This document shows positions 1 to 6,799 of a stretch of DNA of 64,000 nt, piece after piece. This DNA is from Mycobacterium sp. ACS4054 (GTDB lineage Bacteria > Actinomycetota > Actinomycetes > Mycobacteriales > Mycobacteriaceae). Where the stretch lies: the NCBI RefSeq assembly GCF_001667275.1, contig NZ_LZHV01000058.1, positions 124,001-188,000 on the forward strand, written 5' to 3'. The notes beneath the pieces were generated by a model. That model was not told the origin of the DNA, did no database searches, and saw nothing but the letters and a program-made list of their open reading frames with translations. The position numbers were made by a program, and so were the translations under genes. The number at the start of each line of letters is the position of its first letter. Positions within the stretch are counted from its first letter, which is position 1.

Positions 1-537
1 GCCCGTGAGCGCGGTGAGCGTGAATACCGCCGCGCTGATGCTCCACAATCGCCAGTCGTTGCGGTCGGTCAGTTTGATCAATTTGATTGCGGCGATGGTG
101 ATGATCGCCATGACCGCTGGGGCGATGCCGTAGAACAGCGCCTGAACGACACGCGAGCCCGAGTAGTGGGAGTAGACGGCGCCCACCGCCACCACGATGA
201 CAAACGAGGGTGCCACGAAGGCCGCTGCGACCGCAGCCGCACCAAGCGCGCCGCGGCGCAAGTAGCCGACCCACATCGCGACCTGTGCCGCAAGGGGCCC
301 GGGCATGGTCTGTCCGAGGGCCACACCGTCGAGGAAATCCTTGCGGTCCATCCACCTTCGCTGTTCGACCAGGTCGCGCTGCATGTAGCCCACAGTGGCG
401 ATCGGTCCGCCGAATCCGATCGCGCCCAGCTTCGCGAAATACGCGAGGATCCGGCGGAAAGCCACGTCGCTGGTGGGCTCGGCGTCGGACGATTGGTGTT
501 CCCCATCGGGCGACGGGTTCGGGCCTGCCTCACTCAT
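1..537 (-). CDS. chrA: Chromate transporter family protein (ChrA/CHR), 3' end cut by window edge
   Basis: This is a membrane transporter of the CHR family, whose studied members export chromate. The reading frame is open from the ATG at 537 to the window edge, giving 179 visible residues. It has the CHR family core: a FGGP turn around residue 43 of the N-terminal domain, then the Gln-x-x-Pro-Gly-Pro element (LGQTMPGPLAAQVA) around residue 75, followed by hydrophobic segments (AAVAAAFVAPSFVIVVAVGAV and a later AVMAIITIAAI). The start follows a charged, acidic N-terminus without a signal peptide, as usual for the family. It is probably the full-length type, but the second half is outside the window. 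CHR proteins also occur with unknown anion specificity, so chromate is inferred from the family. Confidence 0.8.
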   Translation of the reverse strand, partial: MSEAGPNPSPDGEHQSSDAEPTSDVAFRRILAYFAKLGAIGFGGPIATVGYMQRDLVEQRRWMDRKDFLDGVALGQTMPGPLAAQVAMWVGYLRRGALGAAAVAAAFVAPSFVIVVAVGAVYSHYSGSRVVQALFYGIAPAVMAIITIAAIKLIKLTDRNDWRLWSISAAVFTLTALTG

Positions 538-688
538 ATCGAGTATTTAGCCAGGGTTGCGCCTGACAATCGACTCTTGCACCCGCCGTGCGGCGAAGCG
601 GCAAACCAACGCCGCGTCCGGCGGTCAACGCGGATGTCGCGATCGCCCTCACGGGCAGTGTTGTGGCCCAGAGCATTGCGAGGGCCGC

Positions 689-1081
689 TCAAATGGTGAC
701 GACGTTAACGGCTAGCGATATGACGACTGCGATCGTGCGGACTTGGCGATAGCGCCGTTGATCGCTCGGGGACCGAAGGTCGGCATACGCAGACAGGAAG
801 AGATACGTCAGTACGGGTGCGAGCCAGTCGTTGGCAGAAAAGCCGGGGAGTCCGTCGCTGTTCAGTTGTGGCATGTTGGCCGAGATCCGCCACAGGAACA
901 CCGCGGCCGCGCTCAGGACACCGACGGCAACGACATCGGGCCAGGCGGTCCGCGAAAGCCGCCACGCCGCCGCGGTTAACGCGAGCAGGCCGGTCAGTGC
1001 AGCCGTCAGCGCGATGTGCGTCGCGCTGAATTGACCGGCCTCTCCAGCGAGATCAGTTGACGCACAGACTGTTTGGATCAC
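689..1081 (-). CDS. Small four-helix membrane protein of unknown function
   Basis: I do not recognise the family. From the GTG at 1081 the product is 130 residues with about four hydrophobic segments: IALTAALTGLLALTAAAW, DVVAVGVLSAAAVFLW, LAPVLTYLFLSAYADL and TIAVVISLAVNVVTI. The frame is open further upstream to 1342, but that extension overlaps the PepSY gene in another frame and is rich in Arg and Pro, so GTG 1081 was chosen. It lies 25 bp downstream of the PepSY gene on the same strand and is probably co-transcribed with it. A role in the envelope is likely from the membrane segments; nothing more can be said. Confidence 0.55.
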   Translation of the reverse strand: MIQTVCASTDLAGEAGQFSATHIALTAALTGLLALTAAAWRLSRTAWPDVVAVGVLSAAAVFLWRISANMPQLNSDGLPGFSANDWLAPVLTYLFLSAYADLRSPSDQRRYRQVRTIAVVISLAVNVVTI

Positions 1082-1106
1082 CCGAGAGCCCTGAATTCCC
1101 CAGCGG

Positions 1107-1400
1107 TCAGTCGTTATCCGGGGCTTCGGTGCCGACGAAGTGGAAGCCTTGGTCCAGGTGTACTTCCACCTGATTGCCGTCGGATTTAGTAACGAGCACC
1201 CCGTAATAGGCGGCGCCCTCGTTGGTTTCCTTTTCGACCTTCCCGGCTTTACCCGGTATGGCTTGTACCGCCGCGGCGCGGGCCTGATCTGCGGCTGGCC
1301 CGGTGATTTCCTGGTCATCGGCGACAGCGACGCCAACGCCAATGGCCGTGAGCGCGGCGGCGCCGGCTACGCCGATACCGATCATCGTTATAGCCCTCAT
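1107..1400 (-). CDS. PepSY-domain exported protein
   Basis: The 97-residue product has an N-terminal hydrophobic signal (MIGIGVAGAAALTAIGVGVAVA, residues about 5-26) ending at an AxA-like site before DDQ, then a single PepSY-like unit. That unit has a helix with the pattern DQARAAAVQAIPGKAGKVEKE followed by a strand pair ending YYGVLVTKSDGNQVEVHLDQ. PepSY domains are thought to act as inhibitory or regulatory modules outside the membrane. The ATG at 1400 is preceded by a GGGAAGGGAA ribosome binding site, which decides against the in-frame ATG at 1439. It heads a probable two-gene unit with the membrane protein downstream. The specific partner is unknown. Confidence 0.75.
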   Translation of the reverse strand: MRAITMIGIGVAGAAALTAIGVGVAVADDQEITGPAADQARAAAVQAIPGKAGKVEKETNEGAAYYGVLVTKSDGNQVEVHLDQGFHFVGTEAPDND

Positions 1401-1597
1401 CGATTCATTCCCTTCCCGATTCGTGAGCTGATTGCGCAAGCGACGCTAGCGCCGGCACATGAAGCCACGATGAAACTGACCAGATGCGTCAACATGGTTC
1501 GGTGAGTAGCAATCCGGCCGCCAATGCACGCACGGAAACCCCTGTATCCGAACAGGACTCATAAGGCCCGTGGATCCGGACCGGCGCGTTCCGGGCT

Positions 1598-1755
1598 ACG
1601 CACCGCGCATCTCGAGGCGTGAGCCCACGCTGTTGGGGATAAGGCATCGGGCATTGCTTGGGCAAGCGCGTATAGGCGCGCCACCCGGTGCAGTGGGCCG
1701 GGAAGACGGTCCCGGCCCCGATGCTGACCAAGGCCTCGACGGTGGTCATATCGCG
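1598..1755 (-). pseudogene. Remnant of an MBL-fold metallo-hydrolase C-terminus, two frameshifts
   Basis: Reading the minus strand from about 1749, one frame gives VFPAHCTGWRA, the characteristic metal-ligand segment near the end of one class of MBL-fold hydrolases (PAHCTGW). The homology then continues in a second frame as ALAQAMPDA and in a third frame as LIPNSVGSRLEM, which are the expected next segments of the same family. Two small indels therefore break the gene, and the N-terminal two thirds are not recognisable upstream. It is not translatable as an enzyme. The rest of the 1,401-1,857 gap shows no other gene that I can support. Confidence 0.65.
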
Positions 1756-1756
1756 A

Positions 1757-1771
1757 TACCCCTACGGGGTG
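1757..1771 (-). promoter_or_regulatory. Imperfect TACCC-N5-GGGTA copper-type operator
   Basis: The sequence TACCCCTACGGGGTG matches the dyad seen upstream of the ricR-like and metallothionein-like genes at 9 of the 10 half-site positions. It sits directly upstream of the MBL-fold remnant on the minus strand and about 90 bp before the plus-strand gene starting at 1858, so it could serve either or be a relic. Confidence 0.35.
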
Positions 1772-1857
1772 GGGCGAGTACGCAGATTGCGGACGGACGA
1801 TACGCGATGTTGAGAACGTTCGATAAAGTGTGGTGCTGAGCCAATTGGAGGTTGTGG

Positions 1858-2973
1858 GTGACCGATTGGTCCGGTGAGCGCTTCGAGGATTTGAACCCCG
1901 GAGAGGGGACCAAACCGGGTCCGACTGGGCGAACTGAAGACCAACGACCACCCGCGGGCCCTCACCAACAGACGCCTGCCGGTCTGCGGAGTGGCCCGAG
2001 GCCGCGCAAGTGTCGGAAGCGGTTAATTCTCGCCCTGGTCGCCGCGGCAACACTGGTGGCGGTGGTCGCCGTTGCTGTAATCGCGATGGTCAGTCGGGGC
2101 CGGGAGGGGGCCGGGAGGTCGGCCGGCGACGCCGTCAAACGGTATTTGGAGGCGCTCGCCCGCGGAGACGCTGAGACGGCGCTGTCCTACGGCATCGATC
2201 CACCGGCCACCCAGGAGTTCTTGACCGAAGCGACGCTCAAAAATCAAGTCACGCGGTGGCCTATCCGAAACATCCGAGTCCTGCACGACAATTCGTCGGA
2301 TCCCGACACGACGCTGAGCATGGCACACGTACATGTCGTCGCTTCCTTTGGTGACCAAACGTCCGATGCGGTTCTGAATGTGCGGATGGACCACAACCGT
2401 TGGAAACTGCCGTCGGCGGCGATCAAGTTCTTCCCGGGTATGGGTGCATCAATGGGTAATGCCGCCGCGAAGACGATCACACTGTTTGGCAGGCCGATCG
2501 GCGACGCAACGGTTTATGTATTTCCGGGGTGGATCGACATCGGTACCGTCAACCCGTATGTGTCGGTGACGGTCCCACCGCTTCTGCTCGACCAGCTCAC
2601 GATGGCTGCGCCTTATTGGGTTTACCCGACCTTCGCGTTGGCGGATAGGGGACGCGACGCGGTGAGCGCGCAACTGGCCGGGGCGATGGTCCGCTGCCAA
2701 GCCTCCAGTCTCCTAGCGCCCCCCGGCTGCCCGGTACACCTGGACTCCTACGGAGTGGCCGAAGGCACGGCCCTTTGGGGTGCGGCCGACCTGAGTGCGA
2801 TTCGGTTGGACAAGTTCGATCCGTACCGCATGACGCAGTCGTTCTCAGGCCAGATTCGCGTACCGGTCACCGTCAAGACGTCGGGCGGGGTTACTAAACA
2901 GCAGGACGTCAGCGAATCCGTATCGGGGATCGCCGATCTGGCCAAGACGCCGCCCGAGCTCACATTCCACTAG
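1858..2973 (+). CDS. Membrane-anchored protein with extracytoplasmic domain, unknown function
   Basis: This is a 371-residue protein with a Pro/Gly-rich cytoplasmic N-terminus of about 50 residues and a basic stretch (PRPRKCRKR). One transmembrane helix follows (LILALVAAATLVAVVAVAVIAMV, residues about 56-78), then a roughly 290-residue outer domain. The start of that domain (AVKRYLEALARGDAETALSYG) resembles the NTF2/lumazine-binding-like fold common in mycobacterial anchored proteins. Two Cys (in RCQASSLLAPPGC) may form a disulphide. GTG 1858 is preferred over TTG 1852 because the GGAGG at 1848-1852 is correctly spaced for it. It stands alone, with a hairpin terminator downstream. No specific role can be assigned. 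Confidence 0.75.
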   Translation: MTDWSGERFEDLNPGEGTKPGPTGRTEDQRPPAGPHQQTPAGLRSGPRPRKCRKRLILALVAAATLVAVVAVAVIAMVSRGREGAGRSAGDAVKRYLEALARGDAETALSYGIDPPATQEFLTEATLKNQVTRWPIRNIRVLHDNSSDPDTTLSMAHVHVVASFGDQTSDAVLNVRMDHNRWKLPSAAIKFFPGMGASMGNAAAKTITLFGRPIGDATVYVFPGWIDIGTVNPYVSVTVPPLLLDQLTMAAPYWVYPTFALADRGRDAVSAQLAGAMVRCQASSLLAPPGCPVHLDSYGVAEGTALWGAADLSAIRLDKFDPYRMTQSFSGQIRVPVTVKTSGGVTKQQDVSESVSGIADLAKTPPELTFH

Positions 2974-2980
2974 TCCGGTC

Positions 2981-3012
2981 CCCGACGGGCCCGTTGGTCG
3001 AGACCCGTCGGG
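2981..3012. terminator. Bidirectional hairpin between convergent genes
   Basis: CCCGACGGG (2981-2989) pairs perfectly with CCCGTCGGG (3004-3012) around a 14-nt loop. It lies between the plus-strand gene ending at 2973 and the minus-strand pair ending at 3061. It has no U-tract, which is common for mycobacterial terminator-like hairpins. Confidence 0.55.
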
Positions 3013-3060
3013 AGCCACGGATCCTCTTGTGGCACTGGCTGATCCGGCGGCTTGCAACGC

Positions 3061-3303
3061 CTAGCAGTTGGCGTGGGGGATGCAACCGGTGCTACCGCCG
3101 GGGACATTGCCGTCGGTGGGCGGCGCGGGAGTTCCGGCGGGTGTGGAAGGTGCGGGCGCCGGCGCCACGGTGGACGTGGGCGTCGCGACGGGTACGGGTG
3201 AGCTTGTGTCGCTTAGCAATACGCCGCCGCCGACTCCGGTCGCCAACGCAACCACGGCAGCGCCGCCGATCAGCGCCATCTTGGTCTTGACGCGAGACTT
3301 CAT
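3061..3303 (-). CDS. Small exported/anchored protein with C-terminal TGCIPHANC motif (copy 2)
   Basis: The product has 80 residues: a basic start (MKSRVKTK), one hydrophobic segment (MALIGGAAVVALATGVGGGVLL, residues about 9-30), a linker of some 40 residues rich in Pro, Thr and Ala, and the terminal nonapeptide TGCIPHANC. The tail offers two Cys and one His spaced C-x2-H-x2-C, a plausible soft-metal (Cu(I)) or disulphide site; this is inference. ATG 3303 is chosen because GGAGAA lies 5 nt upstream. It follows its paralogue by 37 bp and should share the promoter with the operator at 3648-3662. I know no described family for it. Confidence 0.75.
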   Translation of the reverse strand: MKSRVKTKMALIGGAAVVALATGVGGGVLLSDTSSPVPVATPTSTVAPAPAPSTPAGTPAPPTDGNVPGGSTGCIPHANC

Positions 3304-3340
3304 GGGATTCTCCATTCTTTTCGGTAATGGTGGTCTGCCG

Positions 3341-3595
3341 CTAGCAGTTGGCGTGCGGGATACAACCGGTGTCGGCACCACCGCCTGGGGCGTTGAAGTC
3401 CCGGCTGGGTGAACCGCTGGCGGGCGTTCCGGGTGCCGCTGGAGGCGGCGTGGGGGCCGCGCTGGTGGTGGGCGTCGCGATGGATTTGGGGGTGGATGCG
3501 TCGCCTAACACGACGCCGCCGCCGATTCCGGCCGCTAGAGCGACCATGAATGCACCGCCGGCGAGGGCGATCTTGGTCTTGGGTAGAGATGGCAT
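3341..3595 (-). CDS. Small exported/anchored protein with C-terminal TGCIPHANC motif (copy 1)
   Basis: The product has 84 residues and the same layout as the following gene: a basic N-terminus (MPSLPKTK), a hydrophobic segment (IALAGGAFMVALAAGIGGGVVLG), a Pro/Thr/Ala/Ser linker and the terminal TGCIPHANC. The two DNA copies are almost identical over the last codons, suggesting duplication with selection on the tail. ATG 3595 has GGAGAG five bases upstream; the ATG at 3607 would place that ribosome site inside the gene. A perfect TACCC-N5-GGGTA dyad lies about 50 bp upstream. The hydrophobic segment could be a cleaved signal or an anchor, with the tail on the outside. A copper role is inferred from the operator and the Cys/His tail. 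Confidence 0.78.
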   Translation of the reverse strand: MPSLPKTKIALAGGAFMVALAAGIGGGVVLGDASTPKSIATPTTSAAPTPPPAAPGTPASGSPSRDFNAPGGGADTGCIPHANC

Positions 3596-3647
3596 CGAAC
3601 TCTCCATTCGTTGTTGCTTTGTGCTGTGCCTCCAGCATTGCGGGACA

Positions 3648-3662
3648 TACCCCCGGGGGGTA
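3648..3662 (-). promoter_or_regulatory. TACCC-N5-GGGTA operator upstream of the CIPHANC gene pair
   Basis: TACCCCCGGGGGGTA is a perfect dyad with the same 15-bp geometry as the sites upstream of the metallothionein-like and ricR-like genes. It is about 50 bp upstream of the start at 3595. A weak -10-like TATGTC (minus strand, 3644-3649) overlaps its promoter-proximal arm. Confidence 0.65.
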
Positions 3663-3711
3663 GGGACTTTAGACCCTTTCCGCGCAGCACCCGGCTGGTC
3701 GTGGCGTCGGG

Positions 3712-5394
3712 TCAGCTCCGCATGAAGCCGATCGCGGTGTAGTCCACGTCCGCGATACCGCTTGCCCCGAAGTTGGCCACGGAGCTGCGGACCGCGACAA
3801 CGCCTGCCGATTGGGTCAGCGGCAGGCTGAATCCTTCGGCCCAGATGAGTTTGTCGACTTCGTTGGCCAGCGCACGTGCCTTGCGCGGATCAAGTTCCTC
3901 GAGCGTCGCCTCGATCTTGGTATCGATCTCGCGAGTGCCGATCTTCCCGAAGTTGTTCTGTCCGCCCCTCGCATAGATCGTGGCGAGCGGTGCGAGCGGG
4001 AAGGCGTCGCCGACCCAGCCGAATTGGGCGATATCGAAAGCTCCGACGTTGATGTAGTTGCTGAAGAAGTCGCTGCCGGCCTTGGGGCGGAGGTCGAGTC
4101 TGACGCCGATCTGGGCGAGGCCGTGTTGCGCGATCAAAGCGGTTTGTCGGCTGCTCGGTTCGTCATAGAACAAGTCGACGACGACGAGCTGGTGACCGTT
4201 CTTCTCGCGGACGGCCCCGTTGAGTTTCCATCCCTGCGTGTCGAGTTCTCTTTTGGCGGTGTCCGGATCGTAGGGAACGATGGCGCCGTGGTCTTCGTAG
4301 CCTTCCTGCCCGGCGACGTAGATGTGGTTGTTCAATGGGATTGGGTCGTCCGTCAGGCCGTGCTCAGTTACTTTCGCGATGGTCTGCCGATCGATCGCCT
4401 TGGCAACGGCGAGGCGCAACGCCGGATCGGCCAGGATCGACCCTGGCGCACCGTTGAAGGTGAAGTGATACCAATTGGGTGCCGGCGCACGCCGAATCGA
4501 GATCCCCGGGGTGCGACGCGCGATCGTCAATTGGTCCAGTGTCCCCACGATGGTCGCGTCGATCGTGTTGTTCTGCAGGGCGGGTGCTCTGGCGGTTTGA
4601 TCGAGCACCAGGTACGAAATGCTGTCGAGGAGCGCAGGCTTGCCCCACCATTTCGGGTTGCGGGTCAACACAATTCGCTGCTTCGCCTGATCCAATACGG
4701 AGACGATGAACGGGCCGGCCGATGGGCCGGGGCGCTCGAGTTGACCCGTATTGAAAGCCTCGGGCGTAGCGGTCATGCTGGTGGGCAGCAACAAGCTGTT
4801 CCCCGAGAACATGCCGCGCCACTCGGCATACGGCTTGGCGAAGGTGACGACGGCTTGGCGGTCGTCGACACCGCGCGTCACCGACGCGACCCGGTCCGCG
4901 CCGTTTGGTCCGACGATCGCGAAGGTGGTGTCGGTGCCGCTGAGGGCGTGAATCTGGCTGGCGATGTCTTGCCAAGTGATCGGTTTTCCATCGGACCACA
5001 CAGCCTTCGGATTGATGGTGTACTTCACCACTTGTGGTGCCGTGCTTGTGAGTTCGATGCTGCTGAAGTAGTCGGTGTTGATCGTCGCCGAGCCGTCCGG
5101 GCCGATTATGAACGCTCGTGGCATCGTCGGGTTCATCACCGCGGCGGAATCGGGATCGTTGCCGTCGATATTCAATGTGTTGAAGTTGGACGGGAACTCA
5201 GCCAGCGGCAGCCGCAGATCGCCGCCGTTTTGCAGCGTCGCGGGATCTTGCTGATTGATATCGCGGGTGGTGCCGACCTCAGACTTCCCGCCGGCGGAGG
5301 GCATAGTTTCGGCGCCCGTCGAACAGCCTGTGACGGTGAGCAGTGCGGCCGCGACCGTGACGAGGCGTCCGCCAACCGAGGCCCAGCGGATCAT
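3712..5394 (-). CDS. oppA: OppA-like oligopeptide ABC transporter substrate-binding lipoprotein
   Basis: This is a 560-residue solute-binding protein of the SBP_bac_5 family, which captures peptides outside the membrane for import. It has a lipoprotein signal with lipobox VTGC after about 25 residues from the ATG at 5394. That ATG has a GGGAGG ribosome site; the frame is open to 5535, but the extra residues are not signal-like. The mature protein resembles mycobacterial OppA (Rv1280c) throughout, for example INQQDPATLQNGG, RAFIIGPDGS, FNGAPGSILAD and FDIAQFGWVGDAFPL. No permease or ATPase genes are adjacent, so it is an orphan binding protein, presumably a paralogue serving a system elsewhere. 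It lies upstream of the copper-type operator and CIPHANC pair; a role in peptide-bound metal uptake is possible but unproven. Confidence 0.88.
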   Translation of the reverse strand: MIRWASVGGRLVTVAAALLTVTGCSTGAETMPSAGGKSEVGTTRDINQQDPATLQNGGDLRLPLAEFPSNFNTLNIDGNDPDSAAVMNPTMPRAFIIGPDGSATINTDYFSSIELTSTAPQVVKYTINPKAVWSDGKPITWQDIASQIHALSGTDTTFAIVGPNGADRVASVTRGVDDRQAVVTFAKPYAEWRGMFSGNSLLLPTSMTATPEAFNTGQLERPGPSAGPFIVSVLDQAKQRIVLTRNPKWWGKPALLDSISYLVLDQTARAPALQNNTIDATIVGTLDQLTIARRTPGISIRRAPAPNWYHFTFNGAPGSILADPALRLAVAKAIDRQTIAKVTEHGLTDDPIPLNNHIYVAGQEGYEDHGAIVPYDPDTAKRELDTQGWKLNGAVREKNGHQLVVVDLFYDEPSSRQTALIAQHGLAQIGVRLDLRPKAGSDFFSNYINVGAFDIAQFGWVGDAFPLAPLATIYARGGQNNFGKIGTREIDTKIEATLEELDPRKARALANEVDKLIWAEGFSLPLTQSAGVVAVRSSVANFGASGIADVDYTAIGFMRS

Positions 5395-5549
5395 CTTCGA
5401 CAACCGCCTCCCGTCGCCGAACATTACGCAGATACGACAGCTTGATCCCGTCGTGAAGAACACGCAAGCGCGGGGGGTGGTTCGGTGGGCCCGCGGATGC
5501 TCTAAGCCACAGCGTCTTGCAGGTGCGACTGACAAACGCGACGTGCGAC

Positions 5550-5849
5550 TCAGCTTCCTGATCGCCGTTGAGCGCCCTGCGGGAGGGAGAGACCGTCCCG
5601 AAGCCCGCGGGCAATCTGGTCGGAGTTGGCGGGACCGAGGCCCGGCGGCGACTCGCAGGAACAGCTGAGGTTGTTGAAAGTGGCGGGGTCACCCGTGGCC
5701 GTGGCCGCGACGCCGGTACCGGCCAGCGCGATCGTGGCGCAAAACAGGGTGTTCGCGATCAATGAACGCGCTGTCGACACGCGGCTTTGCGCGGCATCGC
5801 GAGACTTGCGGCCGACGAAATCGCGGCGATGGTTCTCTGCCACGTTCAC
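5550..5849 (-). CDS. Small exported protein with LSCSC motif
   Basis: The 99-residue product has a long basic N-terminal region, a hydrophobic signal (SLIANTLFCATIALAGTGVAATATG, residues about 29-53) and a mature part of about 45 residues beginning DPATFNNLSCSCESPPG. It resembles a group of short mycobacterial secreted proteins with a FNNLSC segment, function unknown to me. The two close Cys could bind metal. GTG 5849 sits six bases after a likely -10 (TATGGT) that overlaps an imperfect copper-type operator, which suggests a leaderless mRNA starting at this GTG; a GTG at 5780 just before the signal is an alternative. It follows the DUF5134 gene by 34 bp. Confidence 0.65.
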   Translation of the reverse strand: MNVAENHRRDFVGRKSRDAAQSRVSTARSLIANTLFCATIALAGTGVAATATGDPATFNNLSCSCESPPGLGPANSDQIARGLRDGLSLPQGAQRRSGS

Positions 5850-5855
5850 GGATTT

Positions 5856-5874
5856 ACCATACCCCTGTACCGTA
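5856..5874 (-). promoter_or_regulatory. Probable leaderless promoter with imperfect copper-type operator
   Basis: TACCCCTGTACCGTA (5860-5874) matches the TACCC half fully and the GGGTA half at 3 of 5 positions. On the minus strand GGGGTATGGT supplies a -10 hexamer TATGGT (5856-5861) six bases from the GTG at 5849, the same arrangement as at the metallothionein-like gene. Confidence 0.45.
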
Positions 5875-5883
5875 CTGGGAGCG

Positions 5884-6540
5884 CTATAGCAGCGTGCCCA
5901 ACATCAAGGCCGTGGCGGCCGACGTACACGCCTGATAAAGCGGTTCGAAGTGCCCTAGCCGCCCGCCGTGCCACGCCGCGCTTACCCTGCGCCGAGCCAC
6001 GTAACGGCATATCCAAAACAGCGCCGCGATCGCGAATCCGGAGGCCACGATCACGTTCACGGCGGCGATCCACTCGGCTGCGGGTTCGGCACGAGACATT
6101 TCGTGCGCAGACATGGTCGTCGCGGAGATATCCACGGCAATCGCGGCCGGCTGGGCATGATCGGACGAGTGGCCGAGCCGACCAGGCCCTCCGCCGTCCA
6201 TCGCCACGAACATCCATGCCATCGTCGCCATCATCACGGCGTAGTAGCCGTTGGTCAGCCGATCACCGCCGAAGGTCGATCTCTGCCCGGCCAAACCGGC
6301 GAACCAGGCGCCTCCCAGCAGGAAGAAAATAACTAGGCCCGCGGTGGGTAGATTCATTGAGACGCCCCAGGCCATCAAGATCATCGCAATCGACATCGCG
6401 AGATGTAGCAAGTGGTTGACAGTACTTGTCCAGCGGCCACGTTGCGCGAGAAGGACATACACGTACGTAGCGATGCTGGTTCCGAAGATCGTACTGACAA
6501 TCCATCGTTGAGCGACGTCGCCCATTAAGCCCGAAGACAT
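5884..6540 (-). CDS. DUF5134-type integral membrane protein
   Basis: This is a 218-residue membrane protein with about six hydrophobic segments, including VSTIFGTSIATYVYVLLA, LLHLAMSIAMILMAW, LVIFFLLGGAWFAGLAG, YYAVMMATMAWMFVAM, VNVIVASGFAIAALFWI and a C-terminal LMLGTLL. It fits the DUF5134 family of actinobacteria. Between helices 4 and 5 lies a 40-residue loop with several His and Met (GHSSDHAQ and TTMSAHEM), and helix 4 is Met-rich, the kind of residues that bind Cu(I) outside the membrane. The ATG at 6540 or the one at 6525 could be the start. It lies between the metallothionein-like gene and the LSCSC gene, so a copper-related role is suggested by context only. Confidence 0.72.
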   Translation of the reverse strand: MSSGLMGDVAQRWIVSTIFGTSIATYVYVLLAQRGRWTSTVNHLLHLAMSIAMILMAWGVSMNLPTAGLVIFFLLGGAWFAGLAGQRSTFGGDRLTNGYYAVMMATMAWMFVAMDGGGPGRLGHSSDHAQPAAIAVDISATTMSAHEMSRAEPAAEWIAAVNVIVASGFAIAALFWICRYVARRRVSAAWHGGRLGHFEPLYQACTSAATALMLGTLL

Positions 6541-6631
6541 CGCGTCAACGGTATGCGCCGCGCAAGGGAGAGCAGGCGACGCAACGGTATCGATTCACAC
6601 CCATCTCTGCCTTTTCGGTCATGCACATCAA

Positions 6632-6668
6632 CAGTCCAGGCCCCGACGGATGGTCGAGGCCTGGACTG
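6632..6668 (-). terminator. Hairpin terminator of the metallothionein-like gene
   Basis: CAGTCCAGGCC (6632-6642) pairs perfectly with GGCCTGGACTG (6658-6668): an 11-bp stem with a 15-nt loop, starting 8 bp after the stop codon of the minus-strand gene at 6676. It has no clear U-tract. Confidence 0.7.
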
Positions 6669-6675
6669 AAGCTGG

Positions 6676-6792
6676 TCAATCGTTGCAGGTGCAGCCGGGG
6701 TGTCCACAGGAGCAACCGCTGGCTTGGGTGCAACCGGAGTCGCCGCAGCTGCACCCGGTGGATTTGCAATTACAGACGTGAGTATCGTTCAT
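6676..6792 (-). CDS. Metallothionein-like cysteine-rich protein, 38 aa
   Basis: The ATG at 6792 opens a 38-residue protein with nine Cys, arranged as CNC, CSC, a single C, CSC and CTC separated by Gly/Ser/Thr-rich spacers: residues 7/9, 14/16, 21, 27/29 and 34/36. Repeats of the type GC-S-C-G are visible. C-x-C pairs at this density are typical of copper-thiolate metallothioneins, which sequester cytosolic Cu(I). It differs from M. tuberculosis MymT (53 residues, with His and a different Cys spacing), so it is a functional analogue rather than a clear orthologue. A strong promoter with an embedded operator lies just upstream, and a hairpin lies just downstream. There is no ribosome site, consistent with a leaderless mRNA. 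Confidence 0.82.
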   Translation of the reverse strand: MNDTHVCNCKSTGCSCGDSGCTQASGCSCGHPGCTCND

Positions 6793-6799
6793 GTCTGGA

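Noticed and set aside
689..1342. 217-residue form of the small membrane protein
   Set aside because: The first 87 residues overlap the PepSY gene out of frame; GTG 1081 leaves only the hydrophobic part.
1570..1839. Plus-strand 89-residue frame in the MBL remnant region
   Set aside because: No family signature, no ribosome site, and opposite the recognised remnant.
3811..5445. 544-residue plus-strand open frame opposite the OppA-like gene
   Set aside because: It runs antisense to a clear family member; the residue mix (Val, Asp, Gly and Arg-rich) is the usual shadow of high-GC codon bias.
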